Positions 47,020 through 59,099 of a stretch of DNA of 64,000 bases are shown here, piece by piece (the first letter of the stretch is position 1; each line of letters begins with the position of its first letter). The position numbers were made by a program, and so were the translations under genes. Origin of the DNA: Pegea sp. RAD2-039 (Eukaryota; Chordata; Thaliacea; Salpida; Salpidae); NCBI GenBank assembly GCA_034620365.1, contig JAQGEQ010000332.1:186001-250000 (forward strand), read 5' to 3'. The notes beneath the pieces were generated by a model. That model made no database searches and was not told where the DNA came from. It was given only the letters and a program-made list of their open reading frames with translations.

Positions 47020-50000
47020 AAATTTTAGTCATAATAAAAGAACCGAAAATTGAATGCAAGTTCTGATTAAAAATCCATCGAAGCCGACATCTGCTCTTCG
47101 AACACAGATCCTTCATCTTTTTGATAATGCATTACTCTGTCGGTTAGTCTTAAAGGTTCTTAAATTCTGTAAAATTAAAAGTTACAATAATTTTTCGAAG
47201 ATAAATTTTTTAAATACTAACTGGAGTCGAGAGCCTCTTTTAGTAAAGCATCTACGAGCTTTCGTACCATTATAAGTAATTCAAGAATTTGGGCAAGCTT
47301 TTCCTCTCGCCTGAATAAAATAAAATTTTAATATATTAAACTTTTATGTAAGAGAAAAAATAGGTTATATAAATCGCTTAAATTGTTTTTTAGTATTTGG
47401 TTGTTACTAAACTCAAATTTGAAGATTAGCTTCTTCCTTTGATGTAATGGGTTGTTTGGCGCTTCACACATATTAATCAAAACGTTAAAAAATGCCTTAA
47501 CTGCTAATAAAATCTGAAAATTAGTTTATTTCAAAACAATTTCTTTAAAAATTTGAAAAATTAGTAACAGAAATTCTTCATTAATGGGAATAAAGAAAAA
47601 TAAATTTGATGTTATAACAATCATCTTACTTACCTATCTTATGTAATAATAAAATGAAATACTTTACAAACAAATGCTAAGCAAAAATTTTAACATACTA
47701 AGCTTTGTCAAATAATTTGTAGCAAACCTATAAAATATCTAGAAAACATGAAAGCATATTATACTAGTCAATATTACTGCCTTCTTTTCTGTAAATGACT
47801 GCAAGAACCAGATAAATTTTTTTGAGTAAAGTTGTCATAACAAACCTTTTGTTAAAACTCGCAGCTGACTGAAAAATCCTCACTTTATCTCCTCCTTTTA
47901 TACAGTTTGTTCTATTTCTAGAATTGTCTAAAATAAGATTCAAATTGTGCATTCAAAAATTTATAAACAATATAAAGCAAATTTTATATATTTGCTAATG
48001 TATTGCTGACGTGTTTTCCATAACAATAGACATAACACACTCACTTTAAAGGAATCTGACTAGTTATACTAATGGCAAAAAACATTACACTGAGTTGTTA
48101 ACATATATTAATAAACATCATTATTTAATATTACTAATTAAGAAAACAACTGAACTAACTATAATAATCTAAACTAACTTTCAAAACAGCTTTAGTTTTC
48201 AAGAAATTTTACAAACTAATGTTGTAAATTTTTTAATAATCTAAACTAAATATTAATCTTAAACCATATTGAAATAAAGATTTTTTTATTATAATAAGCA
48301 TATAAAGAAGCTTTCTTTACATTCTTGCAAAATATCTAATAAATTTACAACAAATTATAAAAAAGTACTTTGGAAAAGGCAACAAGGAGTATGGAATTAA
48401 AATGAAAAAAATCTTTTGTTTAACTTAAATTAAATATCTAAAATATTCAATAAATGTTTAAAGAAAAAAGAATAACTTGAGACACAACTTTAGATTTCAT
48501 ACTTTTTTTAGATATATGACGCTGTGAACAATTATATTTTTTATATAAAAATATTTATGATATTACAAAAATCTATTTTTGACTTTTAATCGTTTTGAAA
48601 AGGAATTTGAAAATCTAAAAGATAAAATAGAAATTAAAAATTGTTTTCAAATAAGTCATGCTGTTAGCTGCAAACACATTGATGCTAGTAAATTAAAAAT
48701 TATTTACTTTACAAAAGCAAACACCTCCTTTTGTTTACAACAACTTTTTTAGTTTGGAATGCTTTCTATTTTTAGATATCATTTTTTTAAGCAGTAAACT
48801 GATTAAAAGAATTAAATTGCTTCATTCATTAAACGATAAGCCACTCCTAAAATATAACAAGGTAACTAAATAAATAAACAATTTTGATAAATACTTGATT
48901 TGTCATAAAACAAAAAAGTTGTTTAGACTATGATTAATTGAAATAATTATTCAAATATGCAAAATTCAATGCTTATAAAAATCCAGATTAAAAAGTTTAC
49001 ACAATTTCATCTTAATAGCTAAAGTCAAATGACCTTAATACTAGAGTAAACAAAGTAGGATAAAACTAGTTTGCCAGCAGCATCAAAGGAAAATTTGTCA
49101 CTACTGACTCTAAACGGATTTTCTTAAACGTTTGAAGAAATAATATTTAAGTTTTATGTAAAACTTGACAAAATTAGAAAGAAAGTACTTTGAGTTATCT
49201 CAAAGGGATTACAATTGCTCTAAATAGCTTTATAAAGCCAACTGAGCTATTATTATTATATATATATTTGCAATTTACAAGTAATTCTATTATTTTCTAA
49301 TCAAAAGAACATGATTGTTACTGTCAGCATAAATCAGGAAGTTAAAAAATATCCTTTTTTAAACTTATTAAACTTTGGTACTTAGTGAGTTTTTAGTTAA
49401 AAATAACTGATTTATCTGAATTCATGATTACTTAAATCTAATCAACATAGGTTATATTTAGCTAACCAATTTTGAAATAAAAAAAATTACTTGAAAAGGT
49501 CGGAGAGAGAATTTACCAAATTTTCAAGCTATTATTAATGTTTTAAATTTAGTAGTAAACCATATGGAAAACCGAGCTGGTAAAAGCTGATTTGTTTGAG
49601 TTAAAAACAACATATAAATTAAGAAAATTTTTAAAATTAAAATGGATTCAATTATAAGTTAATAAACAACAGTCCAAGATCCAAAAACAATTATGTTGAG
49701 TTACATAGATGCCAAGCTCACAGTTTTTTCTTTATAATTCTATTTACAATTTTGTTTAAATTTTTAATTTTGAAGTCACTCTCGATTTCAATATACTTTA
49801 ATACGCCCAACAAAACTATTCAAATGTTATTTTACAGTAATAACAACTTTCTTTTTTAAGTCTTTAATTTACAAATGTTTGATCATTGTATAATTTATGC
49901 TGAGTTATTTTAGAAATAAATTTAGAATTAAACTTTGGAAAATTCTGCCTCTCCTTAGATACTTAATTTAGTTCAGTTCATGTATATCAAATCAGAAATG

Positions 50001-50100
50001 GATTATTGGATTAATTGCCTTATGCTAAATTTCTTTAATGAACCATGATGTATTTAAAATAACATTATTTTGGTCAAGCTGCTTAATAGAAGAGCTATGG
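47020..50100 (-). repeat. Segmental duplication copy B
   Basis: Inverted relative to A and in the same orientation as C. It carries the broken small gene at its left end (47,040-47,312) and the foldback-related stretch at 49,790-49,960. No other coding sequence is visible; the 47,764-47,952 minus-strand frame is not supported by the other copies. Confidence 0.8.
47040..47312 (-). pseudogene. Small MVR[KR]L-family gene, copy B (broken)
   Basis: The exon structure of copy A is still visible: acceptor TTTATTCAG, ATG at 47,270 with MVRKL, donor GTTAGT at 47,221 and next acceptor TTTTACAG at 47,167. Coding exon 1 is 49 nt instead of 50, and exon 2 lacks its first G. The joined frame runs MVRKLVDALLKEALDS and stops after 21 codons. 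It is therefore a pseudogene of copies A and C. Confidence 0.7.
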
Positions 50101-50494
50101 CTAAATAAACTAGCTTAATTAATAATAATAATAAATATCAATCTGTATATAGATTTTTTTACAAAAAGTTCAATTGCTTTCCCAGCAACAACTTTGATTA
50201 ACTTTGATTATCAGTTTAGATTTATTCCTTAAATAGCCTCCAGTGAACAGCTGATATTTCGTCTCATTTATTGGCTATATTCCTAAGGAAATAAATTAGC
50301 AACCAATGTCATCTATACAGCTATTTACAGGTCCCTTGACTCAATATCACATCCCATATTAGGAGATTATTCTATAAATTTGAGTAATTTCATAACAATA
50401 GAGAACAAAACGTCAAAAAAAATAATGGTTTTTAGGTATTCATAGTTTGTTTAATATTTAGTTTGTTTTTTTTGTTTTTCAAAATAGACAAAAA

Positions 50495-50610
50495 AATGGC
50501 CATGTCGCCAATGGCAACGCGTTTGAACTGAGATTCCAACATCGACCATAGGATGGCGATGTTGCCAATAACAACCCATCTAAACTGAGATTTCGGACTC
50601 ATTACATAAA
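50495..50610. repeat. Two isolated units of the 57-bp minisatellite
   Basis: Two consecutive diverged units (ATGGCCATGTCGCCAATGGC then GATGGCGATGTTGCCAATAA) spaced 57 bp apart. They belong to the family of the large array at 59,100-60,195. Confidence 0.75.
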
Positions 50611-50699
50611 CTCTTTGTTCAGAATTGGTTCATCAACCTTGTACCAAATAATCAGAGGCATTAAGACCAGAAATATTCAGATATAATTAAGGAAATATA

Positions 50700-50885
50700 T
50701 TCCTCACATGCATTCATCCAAAATTAGAGTTTAACTCATCCTTATTCAGTCTTCACTTTAAAAAAGATAATAAGAGGCTTGAATCTGTCCACAGATAGTT
50801 CTCCAGAAAAATCTTACATAAATGTAGTATACCTTTTTTCTCATACGAAGACCGTCTCTATAATCTAAATAAGAAGCCATCGTAA
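50700..50885 (+). mobile_element. LINE reverse transcriptase tail fragment (second family)
   Basis: The plus-strand translation reads HPKLEFNSSLFSLHFKKDNK, then RLESVHR, a stop, and FFSYEDRLYNLNKKPS. This is the standard thumb/C-terminal RT sequence of LINEs (RPxLEYxSS, KDxxxLESVQRRF). It differs from the 12 kb LINE, so a second element is implied. It lies about 90 bp to the right of the two 57-bp units. Confidence 0.65.
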
Positions 50886-50889
50886 TAAT

Positions 50890-52540
50890 AACGTCTTTTT
50901 TCTGATCTTATACTAATCTATATAGCTGTTTCTGTCTTTTTAACTTCCTATAAAACTTTATAAATTGCAATCTACCATACATCCTCAGCTGCTTTTGATT
51001 TTATATAAAACCACTCAACAGCTTTAATAACACTCAGTATAGTATCAGCATTTTGAATAAGGTAACCAAGATTTAGAATTCTTTCCCCAATTCTATCGCA
51101 ATATCAAAACATATTGTATCTTAACAGTTTTGTTAAAAAAACAATATCAAAACAGTTTTTTAACAAGTAATAATTAGCACTGCCAGTTTTATTACTATTT
51201 TCCTCTATTTTCTTTATTAAAGTTTTTATTATTACGTTTTAAGTATGTTACTGAAGTGTTTCTTTTTGTAATAATTCTAAATTGTTTTACCATAGATTTT
51301 CAAATTTTTTCTTCGCGTATAATTTTGGTCATCAGTTATTTCATTTGCAATCATCTTTTTGGTAGTAATTAAGATTAGCTTTAATAAAAGAAAAATGAAA
51401 TGAAAATGTGAATAAACTTATTTGTATCACTTATGAGCTTAATATTTAAATGAACTTTGTCTTATTTTAGTCATGCTTTAAATATGGTAACTTAAGTTTT
51501 TATCTAACCAATTATAGAATATTTAGACTTCTATAATGAAGCATATGCTAAAAACTGAACTGAATTTAACAAAACGCAGTCTTAATCCACTTTGTAATCT
51601 TATATAAAAGTTAAATTCCTTGTTGAAGACTAAAACTAAATAAAACCCTTACCCATTAATACCAAAATTCGATTTTAATGTCGGCATTACAAAAGTTGCA
51701 AACAAAAGGATTAATTAAAAACCTTAGAGCAAGTCTAATGTAATTCTTGATATGGGAATGATAATGTCTACAAACATAAACTCTTATATTAGTACCTAAC
51801 ACTAAATAGCATCCCAGGTTAAGTAAAGTTAACTTTTTTACTTTGTTGGCAATAGCTAAAAAACAAAGATTTCCAACTTTCACTATAGTTTTAATTTAGT
51901 TTTTAAAGATAATGAATATTTTTTTTTAAATTAAATTATTTGAAATGTTGTTTGAAACTTGATAAAAAGATTATATATCCTAATTAAATGTAAGAAAGCG
52001 ACTATTATAGCTTTTTATAAAAAAAATCCTATTAAGGATTTATATAGATGAAATGCAAAGCTTAGGGAATTTATGAACTAAGTAACACAAACAAAAGATA
52101 ATAAAATATAAAACTTAATTTAAGCGTTGAGTACGTCATAACAGCAATCATCAACTCATTTTTACAAGTTGAGGATGATGTCATAAAAGCTGCTGAGGCA
52201 TCATTGTCGCTATAAACTCATCTATGAATTGAAATTAACTGTCGTTTATTATGCAAAGTTTGCTTTAATGGCATCACAGCTACCACAGATATCAAATATT
52301 ATAACTTTTAATGTACATATACGCAAAATTATTTAAAATAAGCAGAAAAAATGCATTTTTTTATAAGAGAAAACCCTAACTTTAGAATGATAAGAATATG
52401 ATTCTCTTTTGGTAACAAGTGCAGAAACATAAATTAGACAAAAATAATGAAGATTTGCATTGAAACCTTATCATCGTTGACTAATTTGAAATTAAAATAC
52501 ATGAGGAAGGAATATGATACAATAATTTCTCAAAAAAAAG
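50890..52540. other. AT-rich interval without a recognised gene
   Basis: No supported gene. The minus-strand frame at 51,656-51,883 (75 codons) has no homologue or splice context I can recognise. The start of the interval may be the 3' part of the LINE fragment. Confidence 0.45.
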
Positions 52541-55510
52541 TTGCCATCGCTTTTAATTCTTATTACCAAACTTCTTTAAAAAAAAGGCAAAAATCACTAT
52601 CCAAACGGTATAGAATCCAAACACGAAGAAGGCGGCAAGGAAATTTTCATTCAGAATTTCAGACACAGGTCTTATGTTTTCTCGATATCGTTCGACGAAT
52701 CGTTGCGGTGGTGCTCGATACCTGTGAGTTTTAATAGCATACATATAAAAGGTATTTATAAAGTTGAAGAAAAAAGTTGTGAATATTTACCGAGAACGAA
52801 AGACTTTTCTAGGTCGACCTTGAATTAACCTTCGTACCATTGTAAATGACCAGAGACTTTTAAAAACCACTTAACTTGCCTGAGTAAAATAATAATATGA
52901 CTGATTTATATTCGTTTACTTTAAAAGAGAAATAATTTTTTTTTAAATAGTTGAAAATGTTTAATTTAGTTATTGTAAATAAGATCTTTCAAAAAGGTGT
53001 GACTTTCATCAGACTAAAACTGATTCACTGGTACATAAAATATAAGAAACGATAAAACTGCATCAACTTCTCTAAAGATCGAAAAGTTTTATAAAAAACT
53101 GCTCAATTTAAGCTTAACAATACTTCTTAAAAGTAGTTTTATAAGAGTGGTAAACCTAAAATCCTGAAAATATATATCATTATTAAATCCTGCTTTCCTT
53201 TACATTATTGCCTGTAGGAACTAAATAATTTCCTTTCATTATTTTTTCTGTAGAATGTTTTATACTTACTCTTGTTGAACATCACAGCTAAGTGAATTTT
53301 TTTTACTTCAACTTTTATACAGCATATTCCATTCTATTTCTAGAATTTAATATAAAGTTCAAATGTTAAAATCTAATATTTATAAGTAATGCGAATAAGA
53401 TTGTTAAATATTTATTAATATATTTAAATAAAACGAAATTACTCACGCTTTTTCCAGAACCATAGACATAACAATCATAACAATTAAAAAGTTTGATTAG
53501 TTAATCTACTTTCAAAAGATATTTCATTGAATTGTTAACACTTTATTTGGTTTTTTAAAATGATGTTTTATTAAATAATTGAGAAAATTATTGGAATTAA
53601 CTTAACTCAAGATTTTACAAGAATCTAAGCCAACTTTAAAAACAGCTTTAGGTTTGAAGACATTTTAAAAACTAATGTTGTAAATTTTCAAATATTTTAA
53701 AGTAAACATTAATCTTAAACCATACTGAGATAAGGAGTTTTTTATAAAAATAAGCGTATAAAGTGGACTTCTTTACATTCTTGTAAATTTTAAAAGTATA
53801 AACGGTTTACTTTCATTATCAAATAGTAAAAAATTACTTTGAAAAAGGCATCAAGAAGTCGGAATTAAAATAAAAATTATCTTTTGTTTAACTTAAAATA
53901 ATTCTCTTGAATATTCACTAAATATTTAGAGAATAAATAGTAACATCAGACACAGCTTTACATTGTTTACCTTTTATAGATATACGACGCTGTGAATAAT
54001 TATATTTTTTATATAAAAATATTTATGATATTTCCAAAATCTATTTTTGATTTTTAATTGTTTTGAAAAGGAATTTAAAATTCTAAAAGATAAAAATCAA
54101 ATCAAATTTGTTTTAGATTAGGCTCTATTGTTAGTTGCATCTTTATTATACTAGTAAATTAAAGCTTATTTACTTTATGAAAACAAACACCTTCTGCTTT
54201 TGTTTATAATAACTCTTTAAATTTGGAAAGTTTTTCAATTTGAGAAATATAACTAAGAATTATTTTTGAAATTTAAAAAGGTACCATTATAAGGTAACAT
54301 AATAAAAAAGAAAATTGATAATTACTTCATCTGTGGTAAGCCAAAAAAGTTGTTTCATCCTAATAGCTAACGTCACATGACCTTAATACTAGAGCAAACA
54401 AAGTAGAACAAACTAGTTTGCCAGCAGAATTGAAAGAAAATCTGTCACTGCTGATTTTAAACGGATTTTCATAAAATTACAACAAAATACTTTTTATCTT
54501 TTGTGAAAAGCTTCACAAAAATATGGCAAGATTTAAGACTTAGAAGATATTTAATAATTCTAATAAATGAAATGAAAAGAACTACTAGAAAATTTGTATT
54601 TCGAATCTATAACAACAATGAAAGTCCTCTAAATATACATATTTAGTTATCTTAAAGGGATTAAAGTTGTTTTAAATTGTTCTGTAAAGCCAACTGAGTT
54701 ATTATTATAATTAAATATATTTTTTAAACCACAAATAGTTCTCTCTCTTTTTTTATCAAAACAACATGATAGTTTCAGTTAGCATATGCCAGGAAGTTGA
54801 AAAATATCCTTTTTCTAAATCTGTCAAAACTTTGTAAAGTAAATTTGTAGTTAAAAATAACTGATTTATTTAGATTAGAAATAAAATAAGACACATACAA
54901 AGTCCGGGAGAGAATTTACCAGACTTTAAATATGTTATTAATGTTTTAATTTTAGTAGCAAACGACATATCAAACCAAGCTATATAAAATTGATTTGATT
55001 CAAGTAAAAACAACATATAGTCGTAGAATTTTAGAAAATGTTTAAAATTAAAATGGATTAATTATTTGACAGTTGATAAGAAAACGTCTAGAAACAAATA
55101 AGATTGTTATATGTTAGCTATGCAACAAGCTTATATTTTGTTAATGTTATTAAAAATTTTGTTCAAACTTTTATTTTTGAAGTCACTCTTTATTTCAGTA
55201 TACTTTAATACGCCCAACAAAACTATTCAACTGTTATTTTACAGTAATAACAACTTTCTGTTTTAAGCCTTCAATTTACAAATATTTTATAATTGTATAA
55301 TTTATGCTGAGTTATTTTGGAACTTAACTTTCAGTTGATTTTTGAAAAATTCAGCCTATTTTTAAATGTTTCACTTATTTCAATTCATGTAAATCAAATC
55401 AGAAATAGATTAATGTATCATATACTTTATGGTAAACGACTTTAATGTATTTAAAATAACATCAATTTGGCCAAGCTGCTCAATAGAAAAACTAGGGCTA
55501 AGTGAACTAG
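52540..55510 (-). repeat. Segmental duplication copy C
   Basis: Inverted relative to A, collinear with A and B. It carries the intact small gene at 52,553-52,840 and foldback-related sequence at 55,195-55,310. No other coding region is visible. Confidence 0.8.
52553..52840 (-). CDS. Small single-pass membrane protein of the MVR[KR]L family, copy C
   Basis: Two coding exons, 52,840-52,791 (50 nt) and 52,721-52,553, encode 72 residues. The donor is GTAAAT and the acceptor AACTCACAG. An in-frame TAA lies 33 bases before the ATG, fixing the start. The N-terminal half is strongly basic (MVRRLIQGRPRKVFRSRYR), followed by APPQRFVERYRENIRP. Residues 44-65 (FLAAFFVFGFYTVWIVIFAFFL) are hydrophobic and end in KKFGNKN, so the likely topology is N-terminus and C-terminus flanking one helix. 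It aligns with copy A through the PP pair and the Y-x-EN motif. Family and function are unknown; small mitochondrial or ER membrane proteins have this build, but nothing identifies one. Confidence 0.6.
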
Positions 55511-56250
55511 CTGAAACACTGGAGAAGGATGCAAACAGAGCTAATAAGAATTCAAAATAATAGAATTGTAAACCACGGCAATATCCATAACATGATAATC
55601 ATGAAAATTAAGTTACTGCATATTTATGATTTGTAATTTACTGATACAATAATGACAACCTTAGAAAGCTTTCCATCACTTAAAAGCTTTGTTTAACATA
55701 TTTTATTATTTTAACATATGCGTAATGGTTATTATATATATAAAAGTATCTTCACCTACCCAATCAAGCGGTGTTTTGTCCTGGCTTTATGTTGTTTTAT
55801 CTTAAACGTGTTTACTTTGAAGCGGAGCTAGAAGCTTAAGTATAGTCTGACAAATGTTTTATTGCTTCATTTATTAATAAACCTAGTGGGTTTGTTTAAT
55901 CAAATTTACTAAGATTAAACCATATAACTTTTATGAGTTGTTTCAACAGTAATTTCAATAGTTTTTTATTGCAAAACAACGTCTCAATTGATGGTATATA
56001 ATTAATTGCGATATAAATTAACAATGCCAGTTTTGTACATTAAAGTTCTATTTTTAGCTACAATTAAGTTTATCCCAGTAAGGTTAACGCCTATTTGATT
56101 TATGAATTAGACATTTTGAAACTAACATTTTGTTATTTGAGAACTTTTCTCTTTTCATTGGAATGTTTCATCTATTATAGAAACAAAATAGATCTAAGGT
56201 AAAAAAAGATAATTAAAAATAAATTATTTTTAAACCTTTTTCGTGAAATA
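55510..56250. other. Interval left of the candidate membrane-protein exon
   Basis: A possible first exon lies at 56,023-56,076 (MPVLYIKVLFLATIKFIP, then donor GTAAGG), but its phase does not join the exon at 56,256 directly. No other coding exon is seen. Confidence 0.3.
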
Positions 56251-56255
56251 TTTAG

Positions 56256-56776
56256 GATTTAATTGGACTTTAATTATTATATTGTGTTCTTTAGTTGATG
56301 CAGCTGCTTTTGTGAGCACAACTTTAAGAATTCTTGTTTTCTTGGAAGTCTCCAAAATTGTGCAATTATTTATTATTAAGCATATGCACAGAAAACACCC
56401 AATAAATAAATACAATATGAAATGTTGCTGTTTCTGGAGATATATATCTTATAAGATTAGACTTAAACAGAAAATTAAAGTTTTTTTAGCCTTGACGTCA
56501 CTGTCCTTACTCAATGAGCAATATAACCTTATTGGTAAGAAGGAAGTGGGGCTATTAATTTACATTTATTAGAGGTATACTTTATCACTTACGTTTAAGA
56601 GATTGATGCATGAAAATCTCTGGTTTTCCTGAATGAAATTAGTCTTTTACAAAAATAAACATTTTTTAATTTCAAACTTTTACTTGCTGTAAAATTATTG
56701 AAAATAATAATCTAAAATCAAAATGATTTTTTGTTTTTTCTGATTACTTTTAATAATTGTAGGAATCAGAAAGTAG
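56256..56776 (+). CDS. Candidate exons of a membrane protein (partial)
   Basis: The open stretch 56,256-56,534 is bounded by an acceptor (ATATTTAG) and a strong donor (GTAAGA). It can join 56,763-56,776 (acceptor ATTGTAG), giving a stop four codons later. The start FNWTLIIILCSLVDAAAF is hydrophobic, with a second hydrophobic run around VFLEVSKIVQLFII, a Cys-rich CCCFW and a basic region. The upstream exon needed to supply one base of phase is not identified. A minus-strand frame of 61 codons overlaps (56,230-56,415) and is considered less likely. No family is recognised. Confidence 0.35.
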
Positions 56777-57080
56777 AACAAGATATAATGAAAACGATAA
56801 AGAACAAAAAGTCAGTCTTTTTTTGAATTAAAGAAAAGAAATACGAAAAAACTTTCTAGAAACTTCAAAGTTGTTGAATATTTGATGGTAATTCATTTAT
56901 ACAGAACTGATTTGAAAATTAAGAATTCAGAAAATACTCTTTCACAATATGTTATTGCGTTTTGATTACAAGTATCAGTTGAAAGTAGAAACTAAAACAA
57001 AATTGGATATAGATTATGAATATATTGTAAGTCACAGAGAAAGCGTGGAAATAAAAACCAACGCCCAAAAATGAATTTGT

Positions 57081-58297
57081 TTATAGAAAAGTAGTAATAG
57101 AATCAAAATTTTGGTTTTCCGAATCATAGGTTCTGTAAATCTCCATACTCTTTTGAGCTTCTGCTTGAGGAGAGTTTATCTGAAAAACTGGAATCACAGC
57201 AATACCATGGACTTTTTTGGTGAAATGATATAGAGGACTTAAAGATGGCTTTCGTATGAAAAAGAGGGACACAATGAGTATTATTCCAACGGTTAATATG
57301 AGCAGCGTGATTATCCAAATCATCATGAAAACCTCAAAATTGTCAATAATCAAATCACCTCTGGCCTTTTTAAAGTAAACCAAGTCGTTCAGCATTATTG
57401 CACCTGATAACAAATGACAGAAATATTCAATTGAAAGATTCAAAGTGTCACGTTTTGAATATCTAAATATTGGGCTTATATTTCTTGCTAAAAGTTACAT
57501 AAATAACTTGCTGTCAAATTTTTTGTTAAACTCAGTTAAGAGATAAACGCAAGGGTAATATTTTCTAACTAATTAAAAACTGAACTAGCAAAGCTGTTAA
57601 CATTAGAACTTACTGTTTGTAATATTCACAAGTCCATTCAAGGTGTGAGCACAGATGCATTGTTCAAACCCACAACGACGATTGAAAATAAAACGATTAA
57701 GGGCTAATGCAATTACCGTCAATACCAAGCCTACGTAAAATGAGTAGGGAAATACAGTTTTGTATGTTGCTTGACCTGTAACAAATTATATCAAAAAATT
57801 AATTTCGATGCTTCAGTAAACAATATGTTTGCAAATAGTAACAAATATGAGCTAGAGTCTTACAAAATACAAATTGATTTTAGTTTGCAAACTATATTTA
57901 TTTAATTCTTTTGATTTTACCTTTTTCCAATCGTTGGTAACCCGAAACATAAACACTAGTTTTGTTGCCTACATACTCCAACAGATTGACAGAGGAAGAT
58001 GACAAAAACAGAAAGATGATTGTTGCAAACGTGTATAACCCATAGCAAGAAATACGGAAAGCTTTAAAAAGGTTCGGTTTGTTGTTGATCCTAAAAAATT
58101 GTAATTTTATAAGTTGATAAAAAGGAAATCGGTTTAACTAATCATTTAAAAAACTTGTCAAAATGTTCAGCTTTTCGAGCAAAATAGCAGTTTTATCACA
58201 ATACCAGTTTGAAAAAAAACAGTTTTATAATTGACAGCAGGTATACTTACAAGTACAGCAAGTTTCCAGGCTTTACTATTCTGGCAAATTTTTCCAT
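57081..58297 (-). CDS. Four-pass transmembrane protein, complete four-exon gene
   Basis: Exons 58,297-58,251, 58,090-57,921, 57,775-57,614 and 57,403-57,081 join in frame to 233 residues. Donors are GTAAGT, GTAAAA and GTAAGT; the acceptors end in TTTTTTAG, TTACAG and ATCAG. The start AAAATGG is a good context. Hydrophobic segments are at about 26-50, 83-103, 110-135 (weaker) and 150-176. The first loop has a possible glycosylation site, N58-K-T, and the last 57 residues are a polar tail, so both ends should be cytoplasmic. The claudin W-GLW-C-C signature and tetraspanin CCG motif are absent. The protein could belong to one of the small four-pass (TMEM/MARVEL-like) families; I cannot name it. 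All codons of the junctions and the single open frame support a working gene. Confidence 0.75.
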
Positions 58298-58309
58298 TTT
58301 AGTTTAAAA

Positions 58310-59095
58310 ATAAAAACCAATATCTAAAGAAGAAATGTTTCTATGTGAAATACTTTTTTTCTAAGATACCCAAAACATATTATTTTAAAAATAGAACCAT
58401 TCAATAAATTTAAATAACAAGGAAATCAGAAAAAAACTAAACACCATTAAAAATATTCAAAAAGTCAGAGAAAGCACTAAATGCAACAAATTAAAAAACT
58501 TGGTTAAATAAAAACATAACAACTAGTAATAGTTAGAAACCTGATTACTACAAAAGCAGCTTTTCTTTTTAAGAAATACTATGACCTTCAAAAAAAGAAA
58601 CATAAATTATATTTAAAGAAATAAAGTAAATAGTTTTAAATCTAAAACAGCTGCTTGTATAGAATATCTTTTAATGGAATTTTAGTATGCTACGCTTTTT
58701 TCTGCTTTTACTTCTGTTTATAAAACTATCACATCAAACATTATGATATTAAAAAAATTATTGCTAAGAGCTTTTTAAGAAATATATTATAAAAAAAACA
58801 TAAATTCATTGATTTCAATGATATCAACAAGGCTGAGAATTTAGCTGTTTAACATAAACAACTGTGAAAGCGAAAACGCTTTCTTTTAAAAAGACTTTTA
58901 CATAAAATGATAGATTTTTGTGAAATGTAAAAAAAAAAAAACTTAAAAAGAATGTAAAAAGCATTTTATTTATTTTTAAGCCAAACAATTTAATTAAAGA
59001 AGAAGATGAGTTTATTATAAGTTTTGAGCATTAATTATTGTTTAAATCAATATATAATAAACTAAATAAGATATACGTATATATGAATTCAAAAG
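58310..59095. other. AT-rich upstream region of the four-pass gene
   Basis: No coding exon or repeat is recognised. It includes the presumed promoter of the minus-strand gene that starts at 58,297. Confidence 0.4.
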
Positions 59096-59099
59096 GAAA

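Noticed and set aside
47764-47952. 62-codon minus-strand frame in segment B
   Set aside because: I see no equivalent open frame in A or C, so conservation is against it.
51656-51883. 75-codon minus-strand frame
   Set aside because: No recognisable features or neighbours; probably chance.
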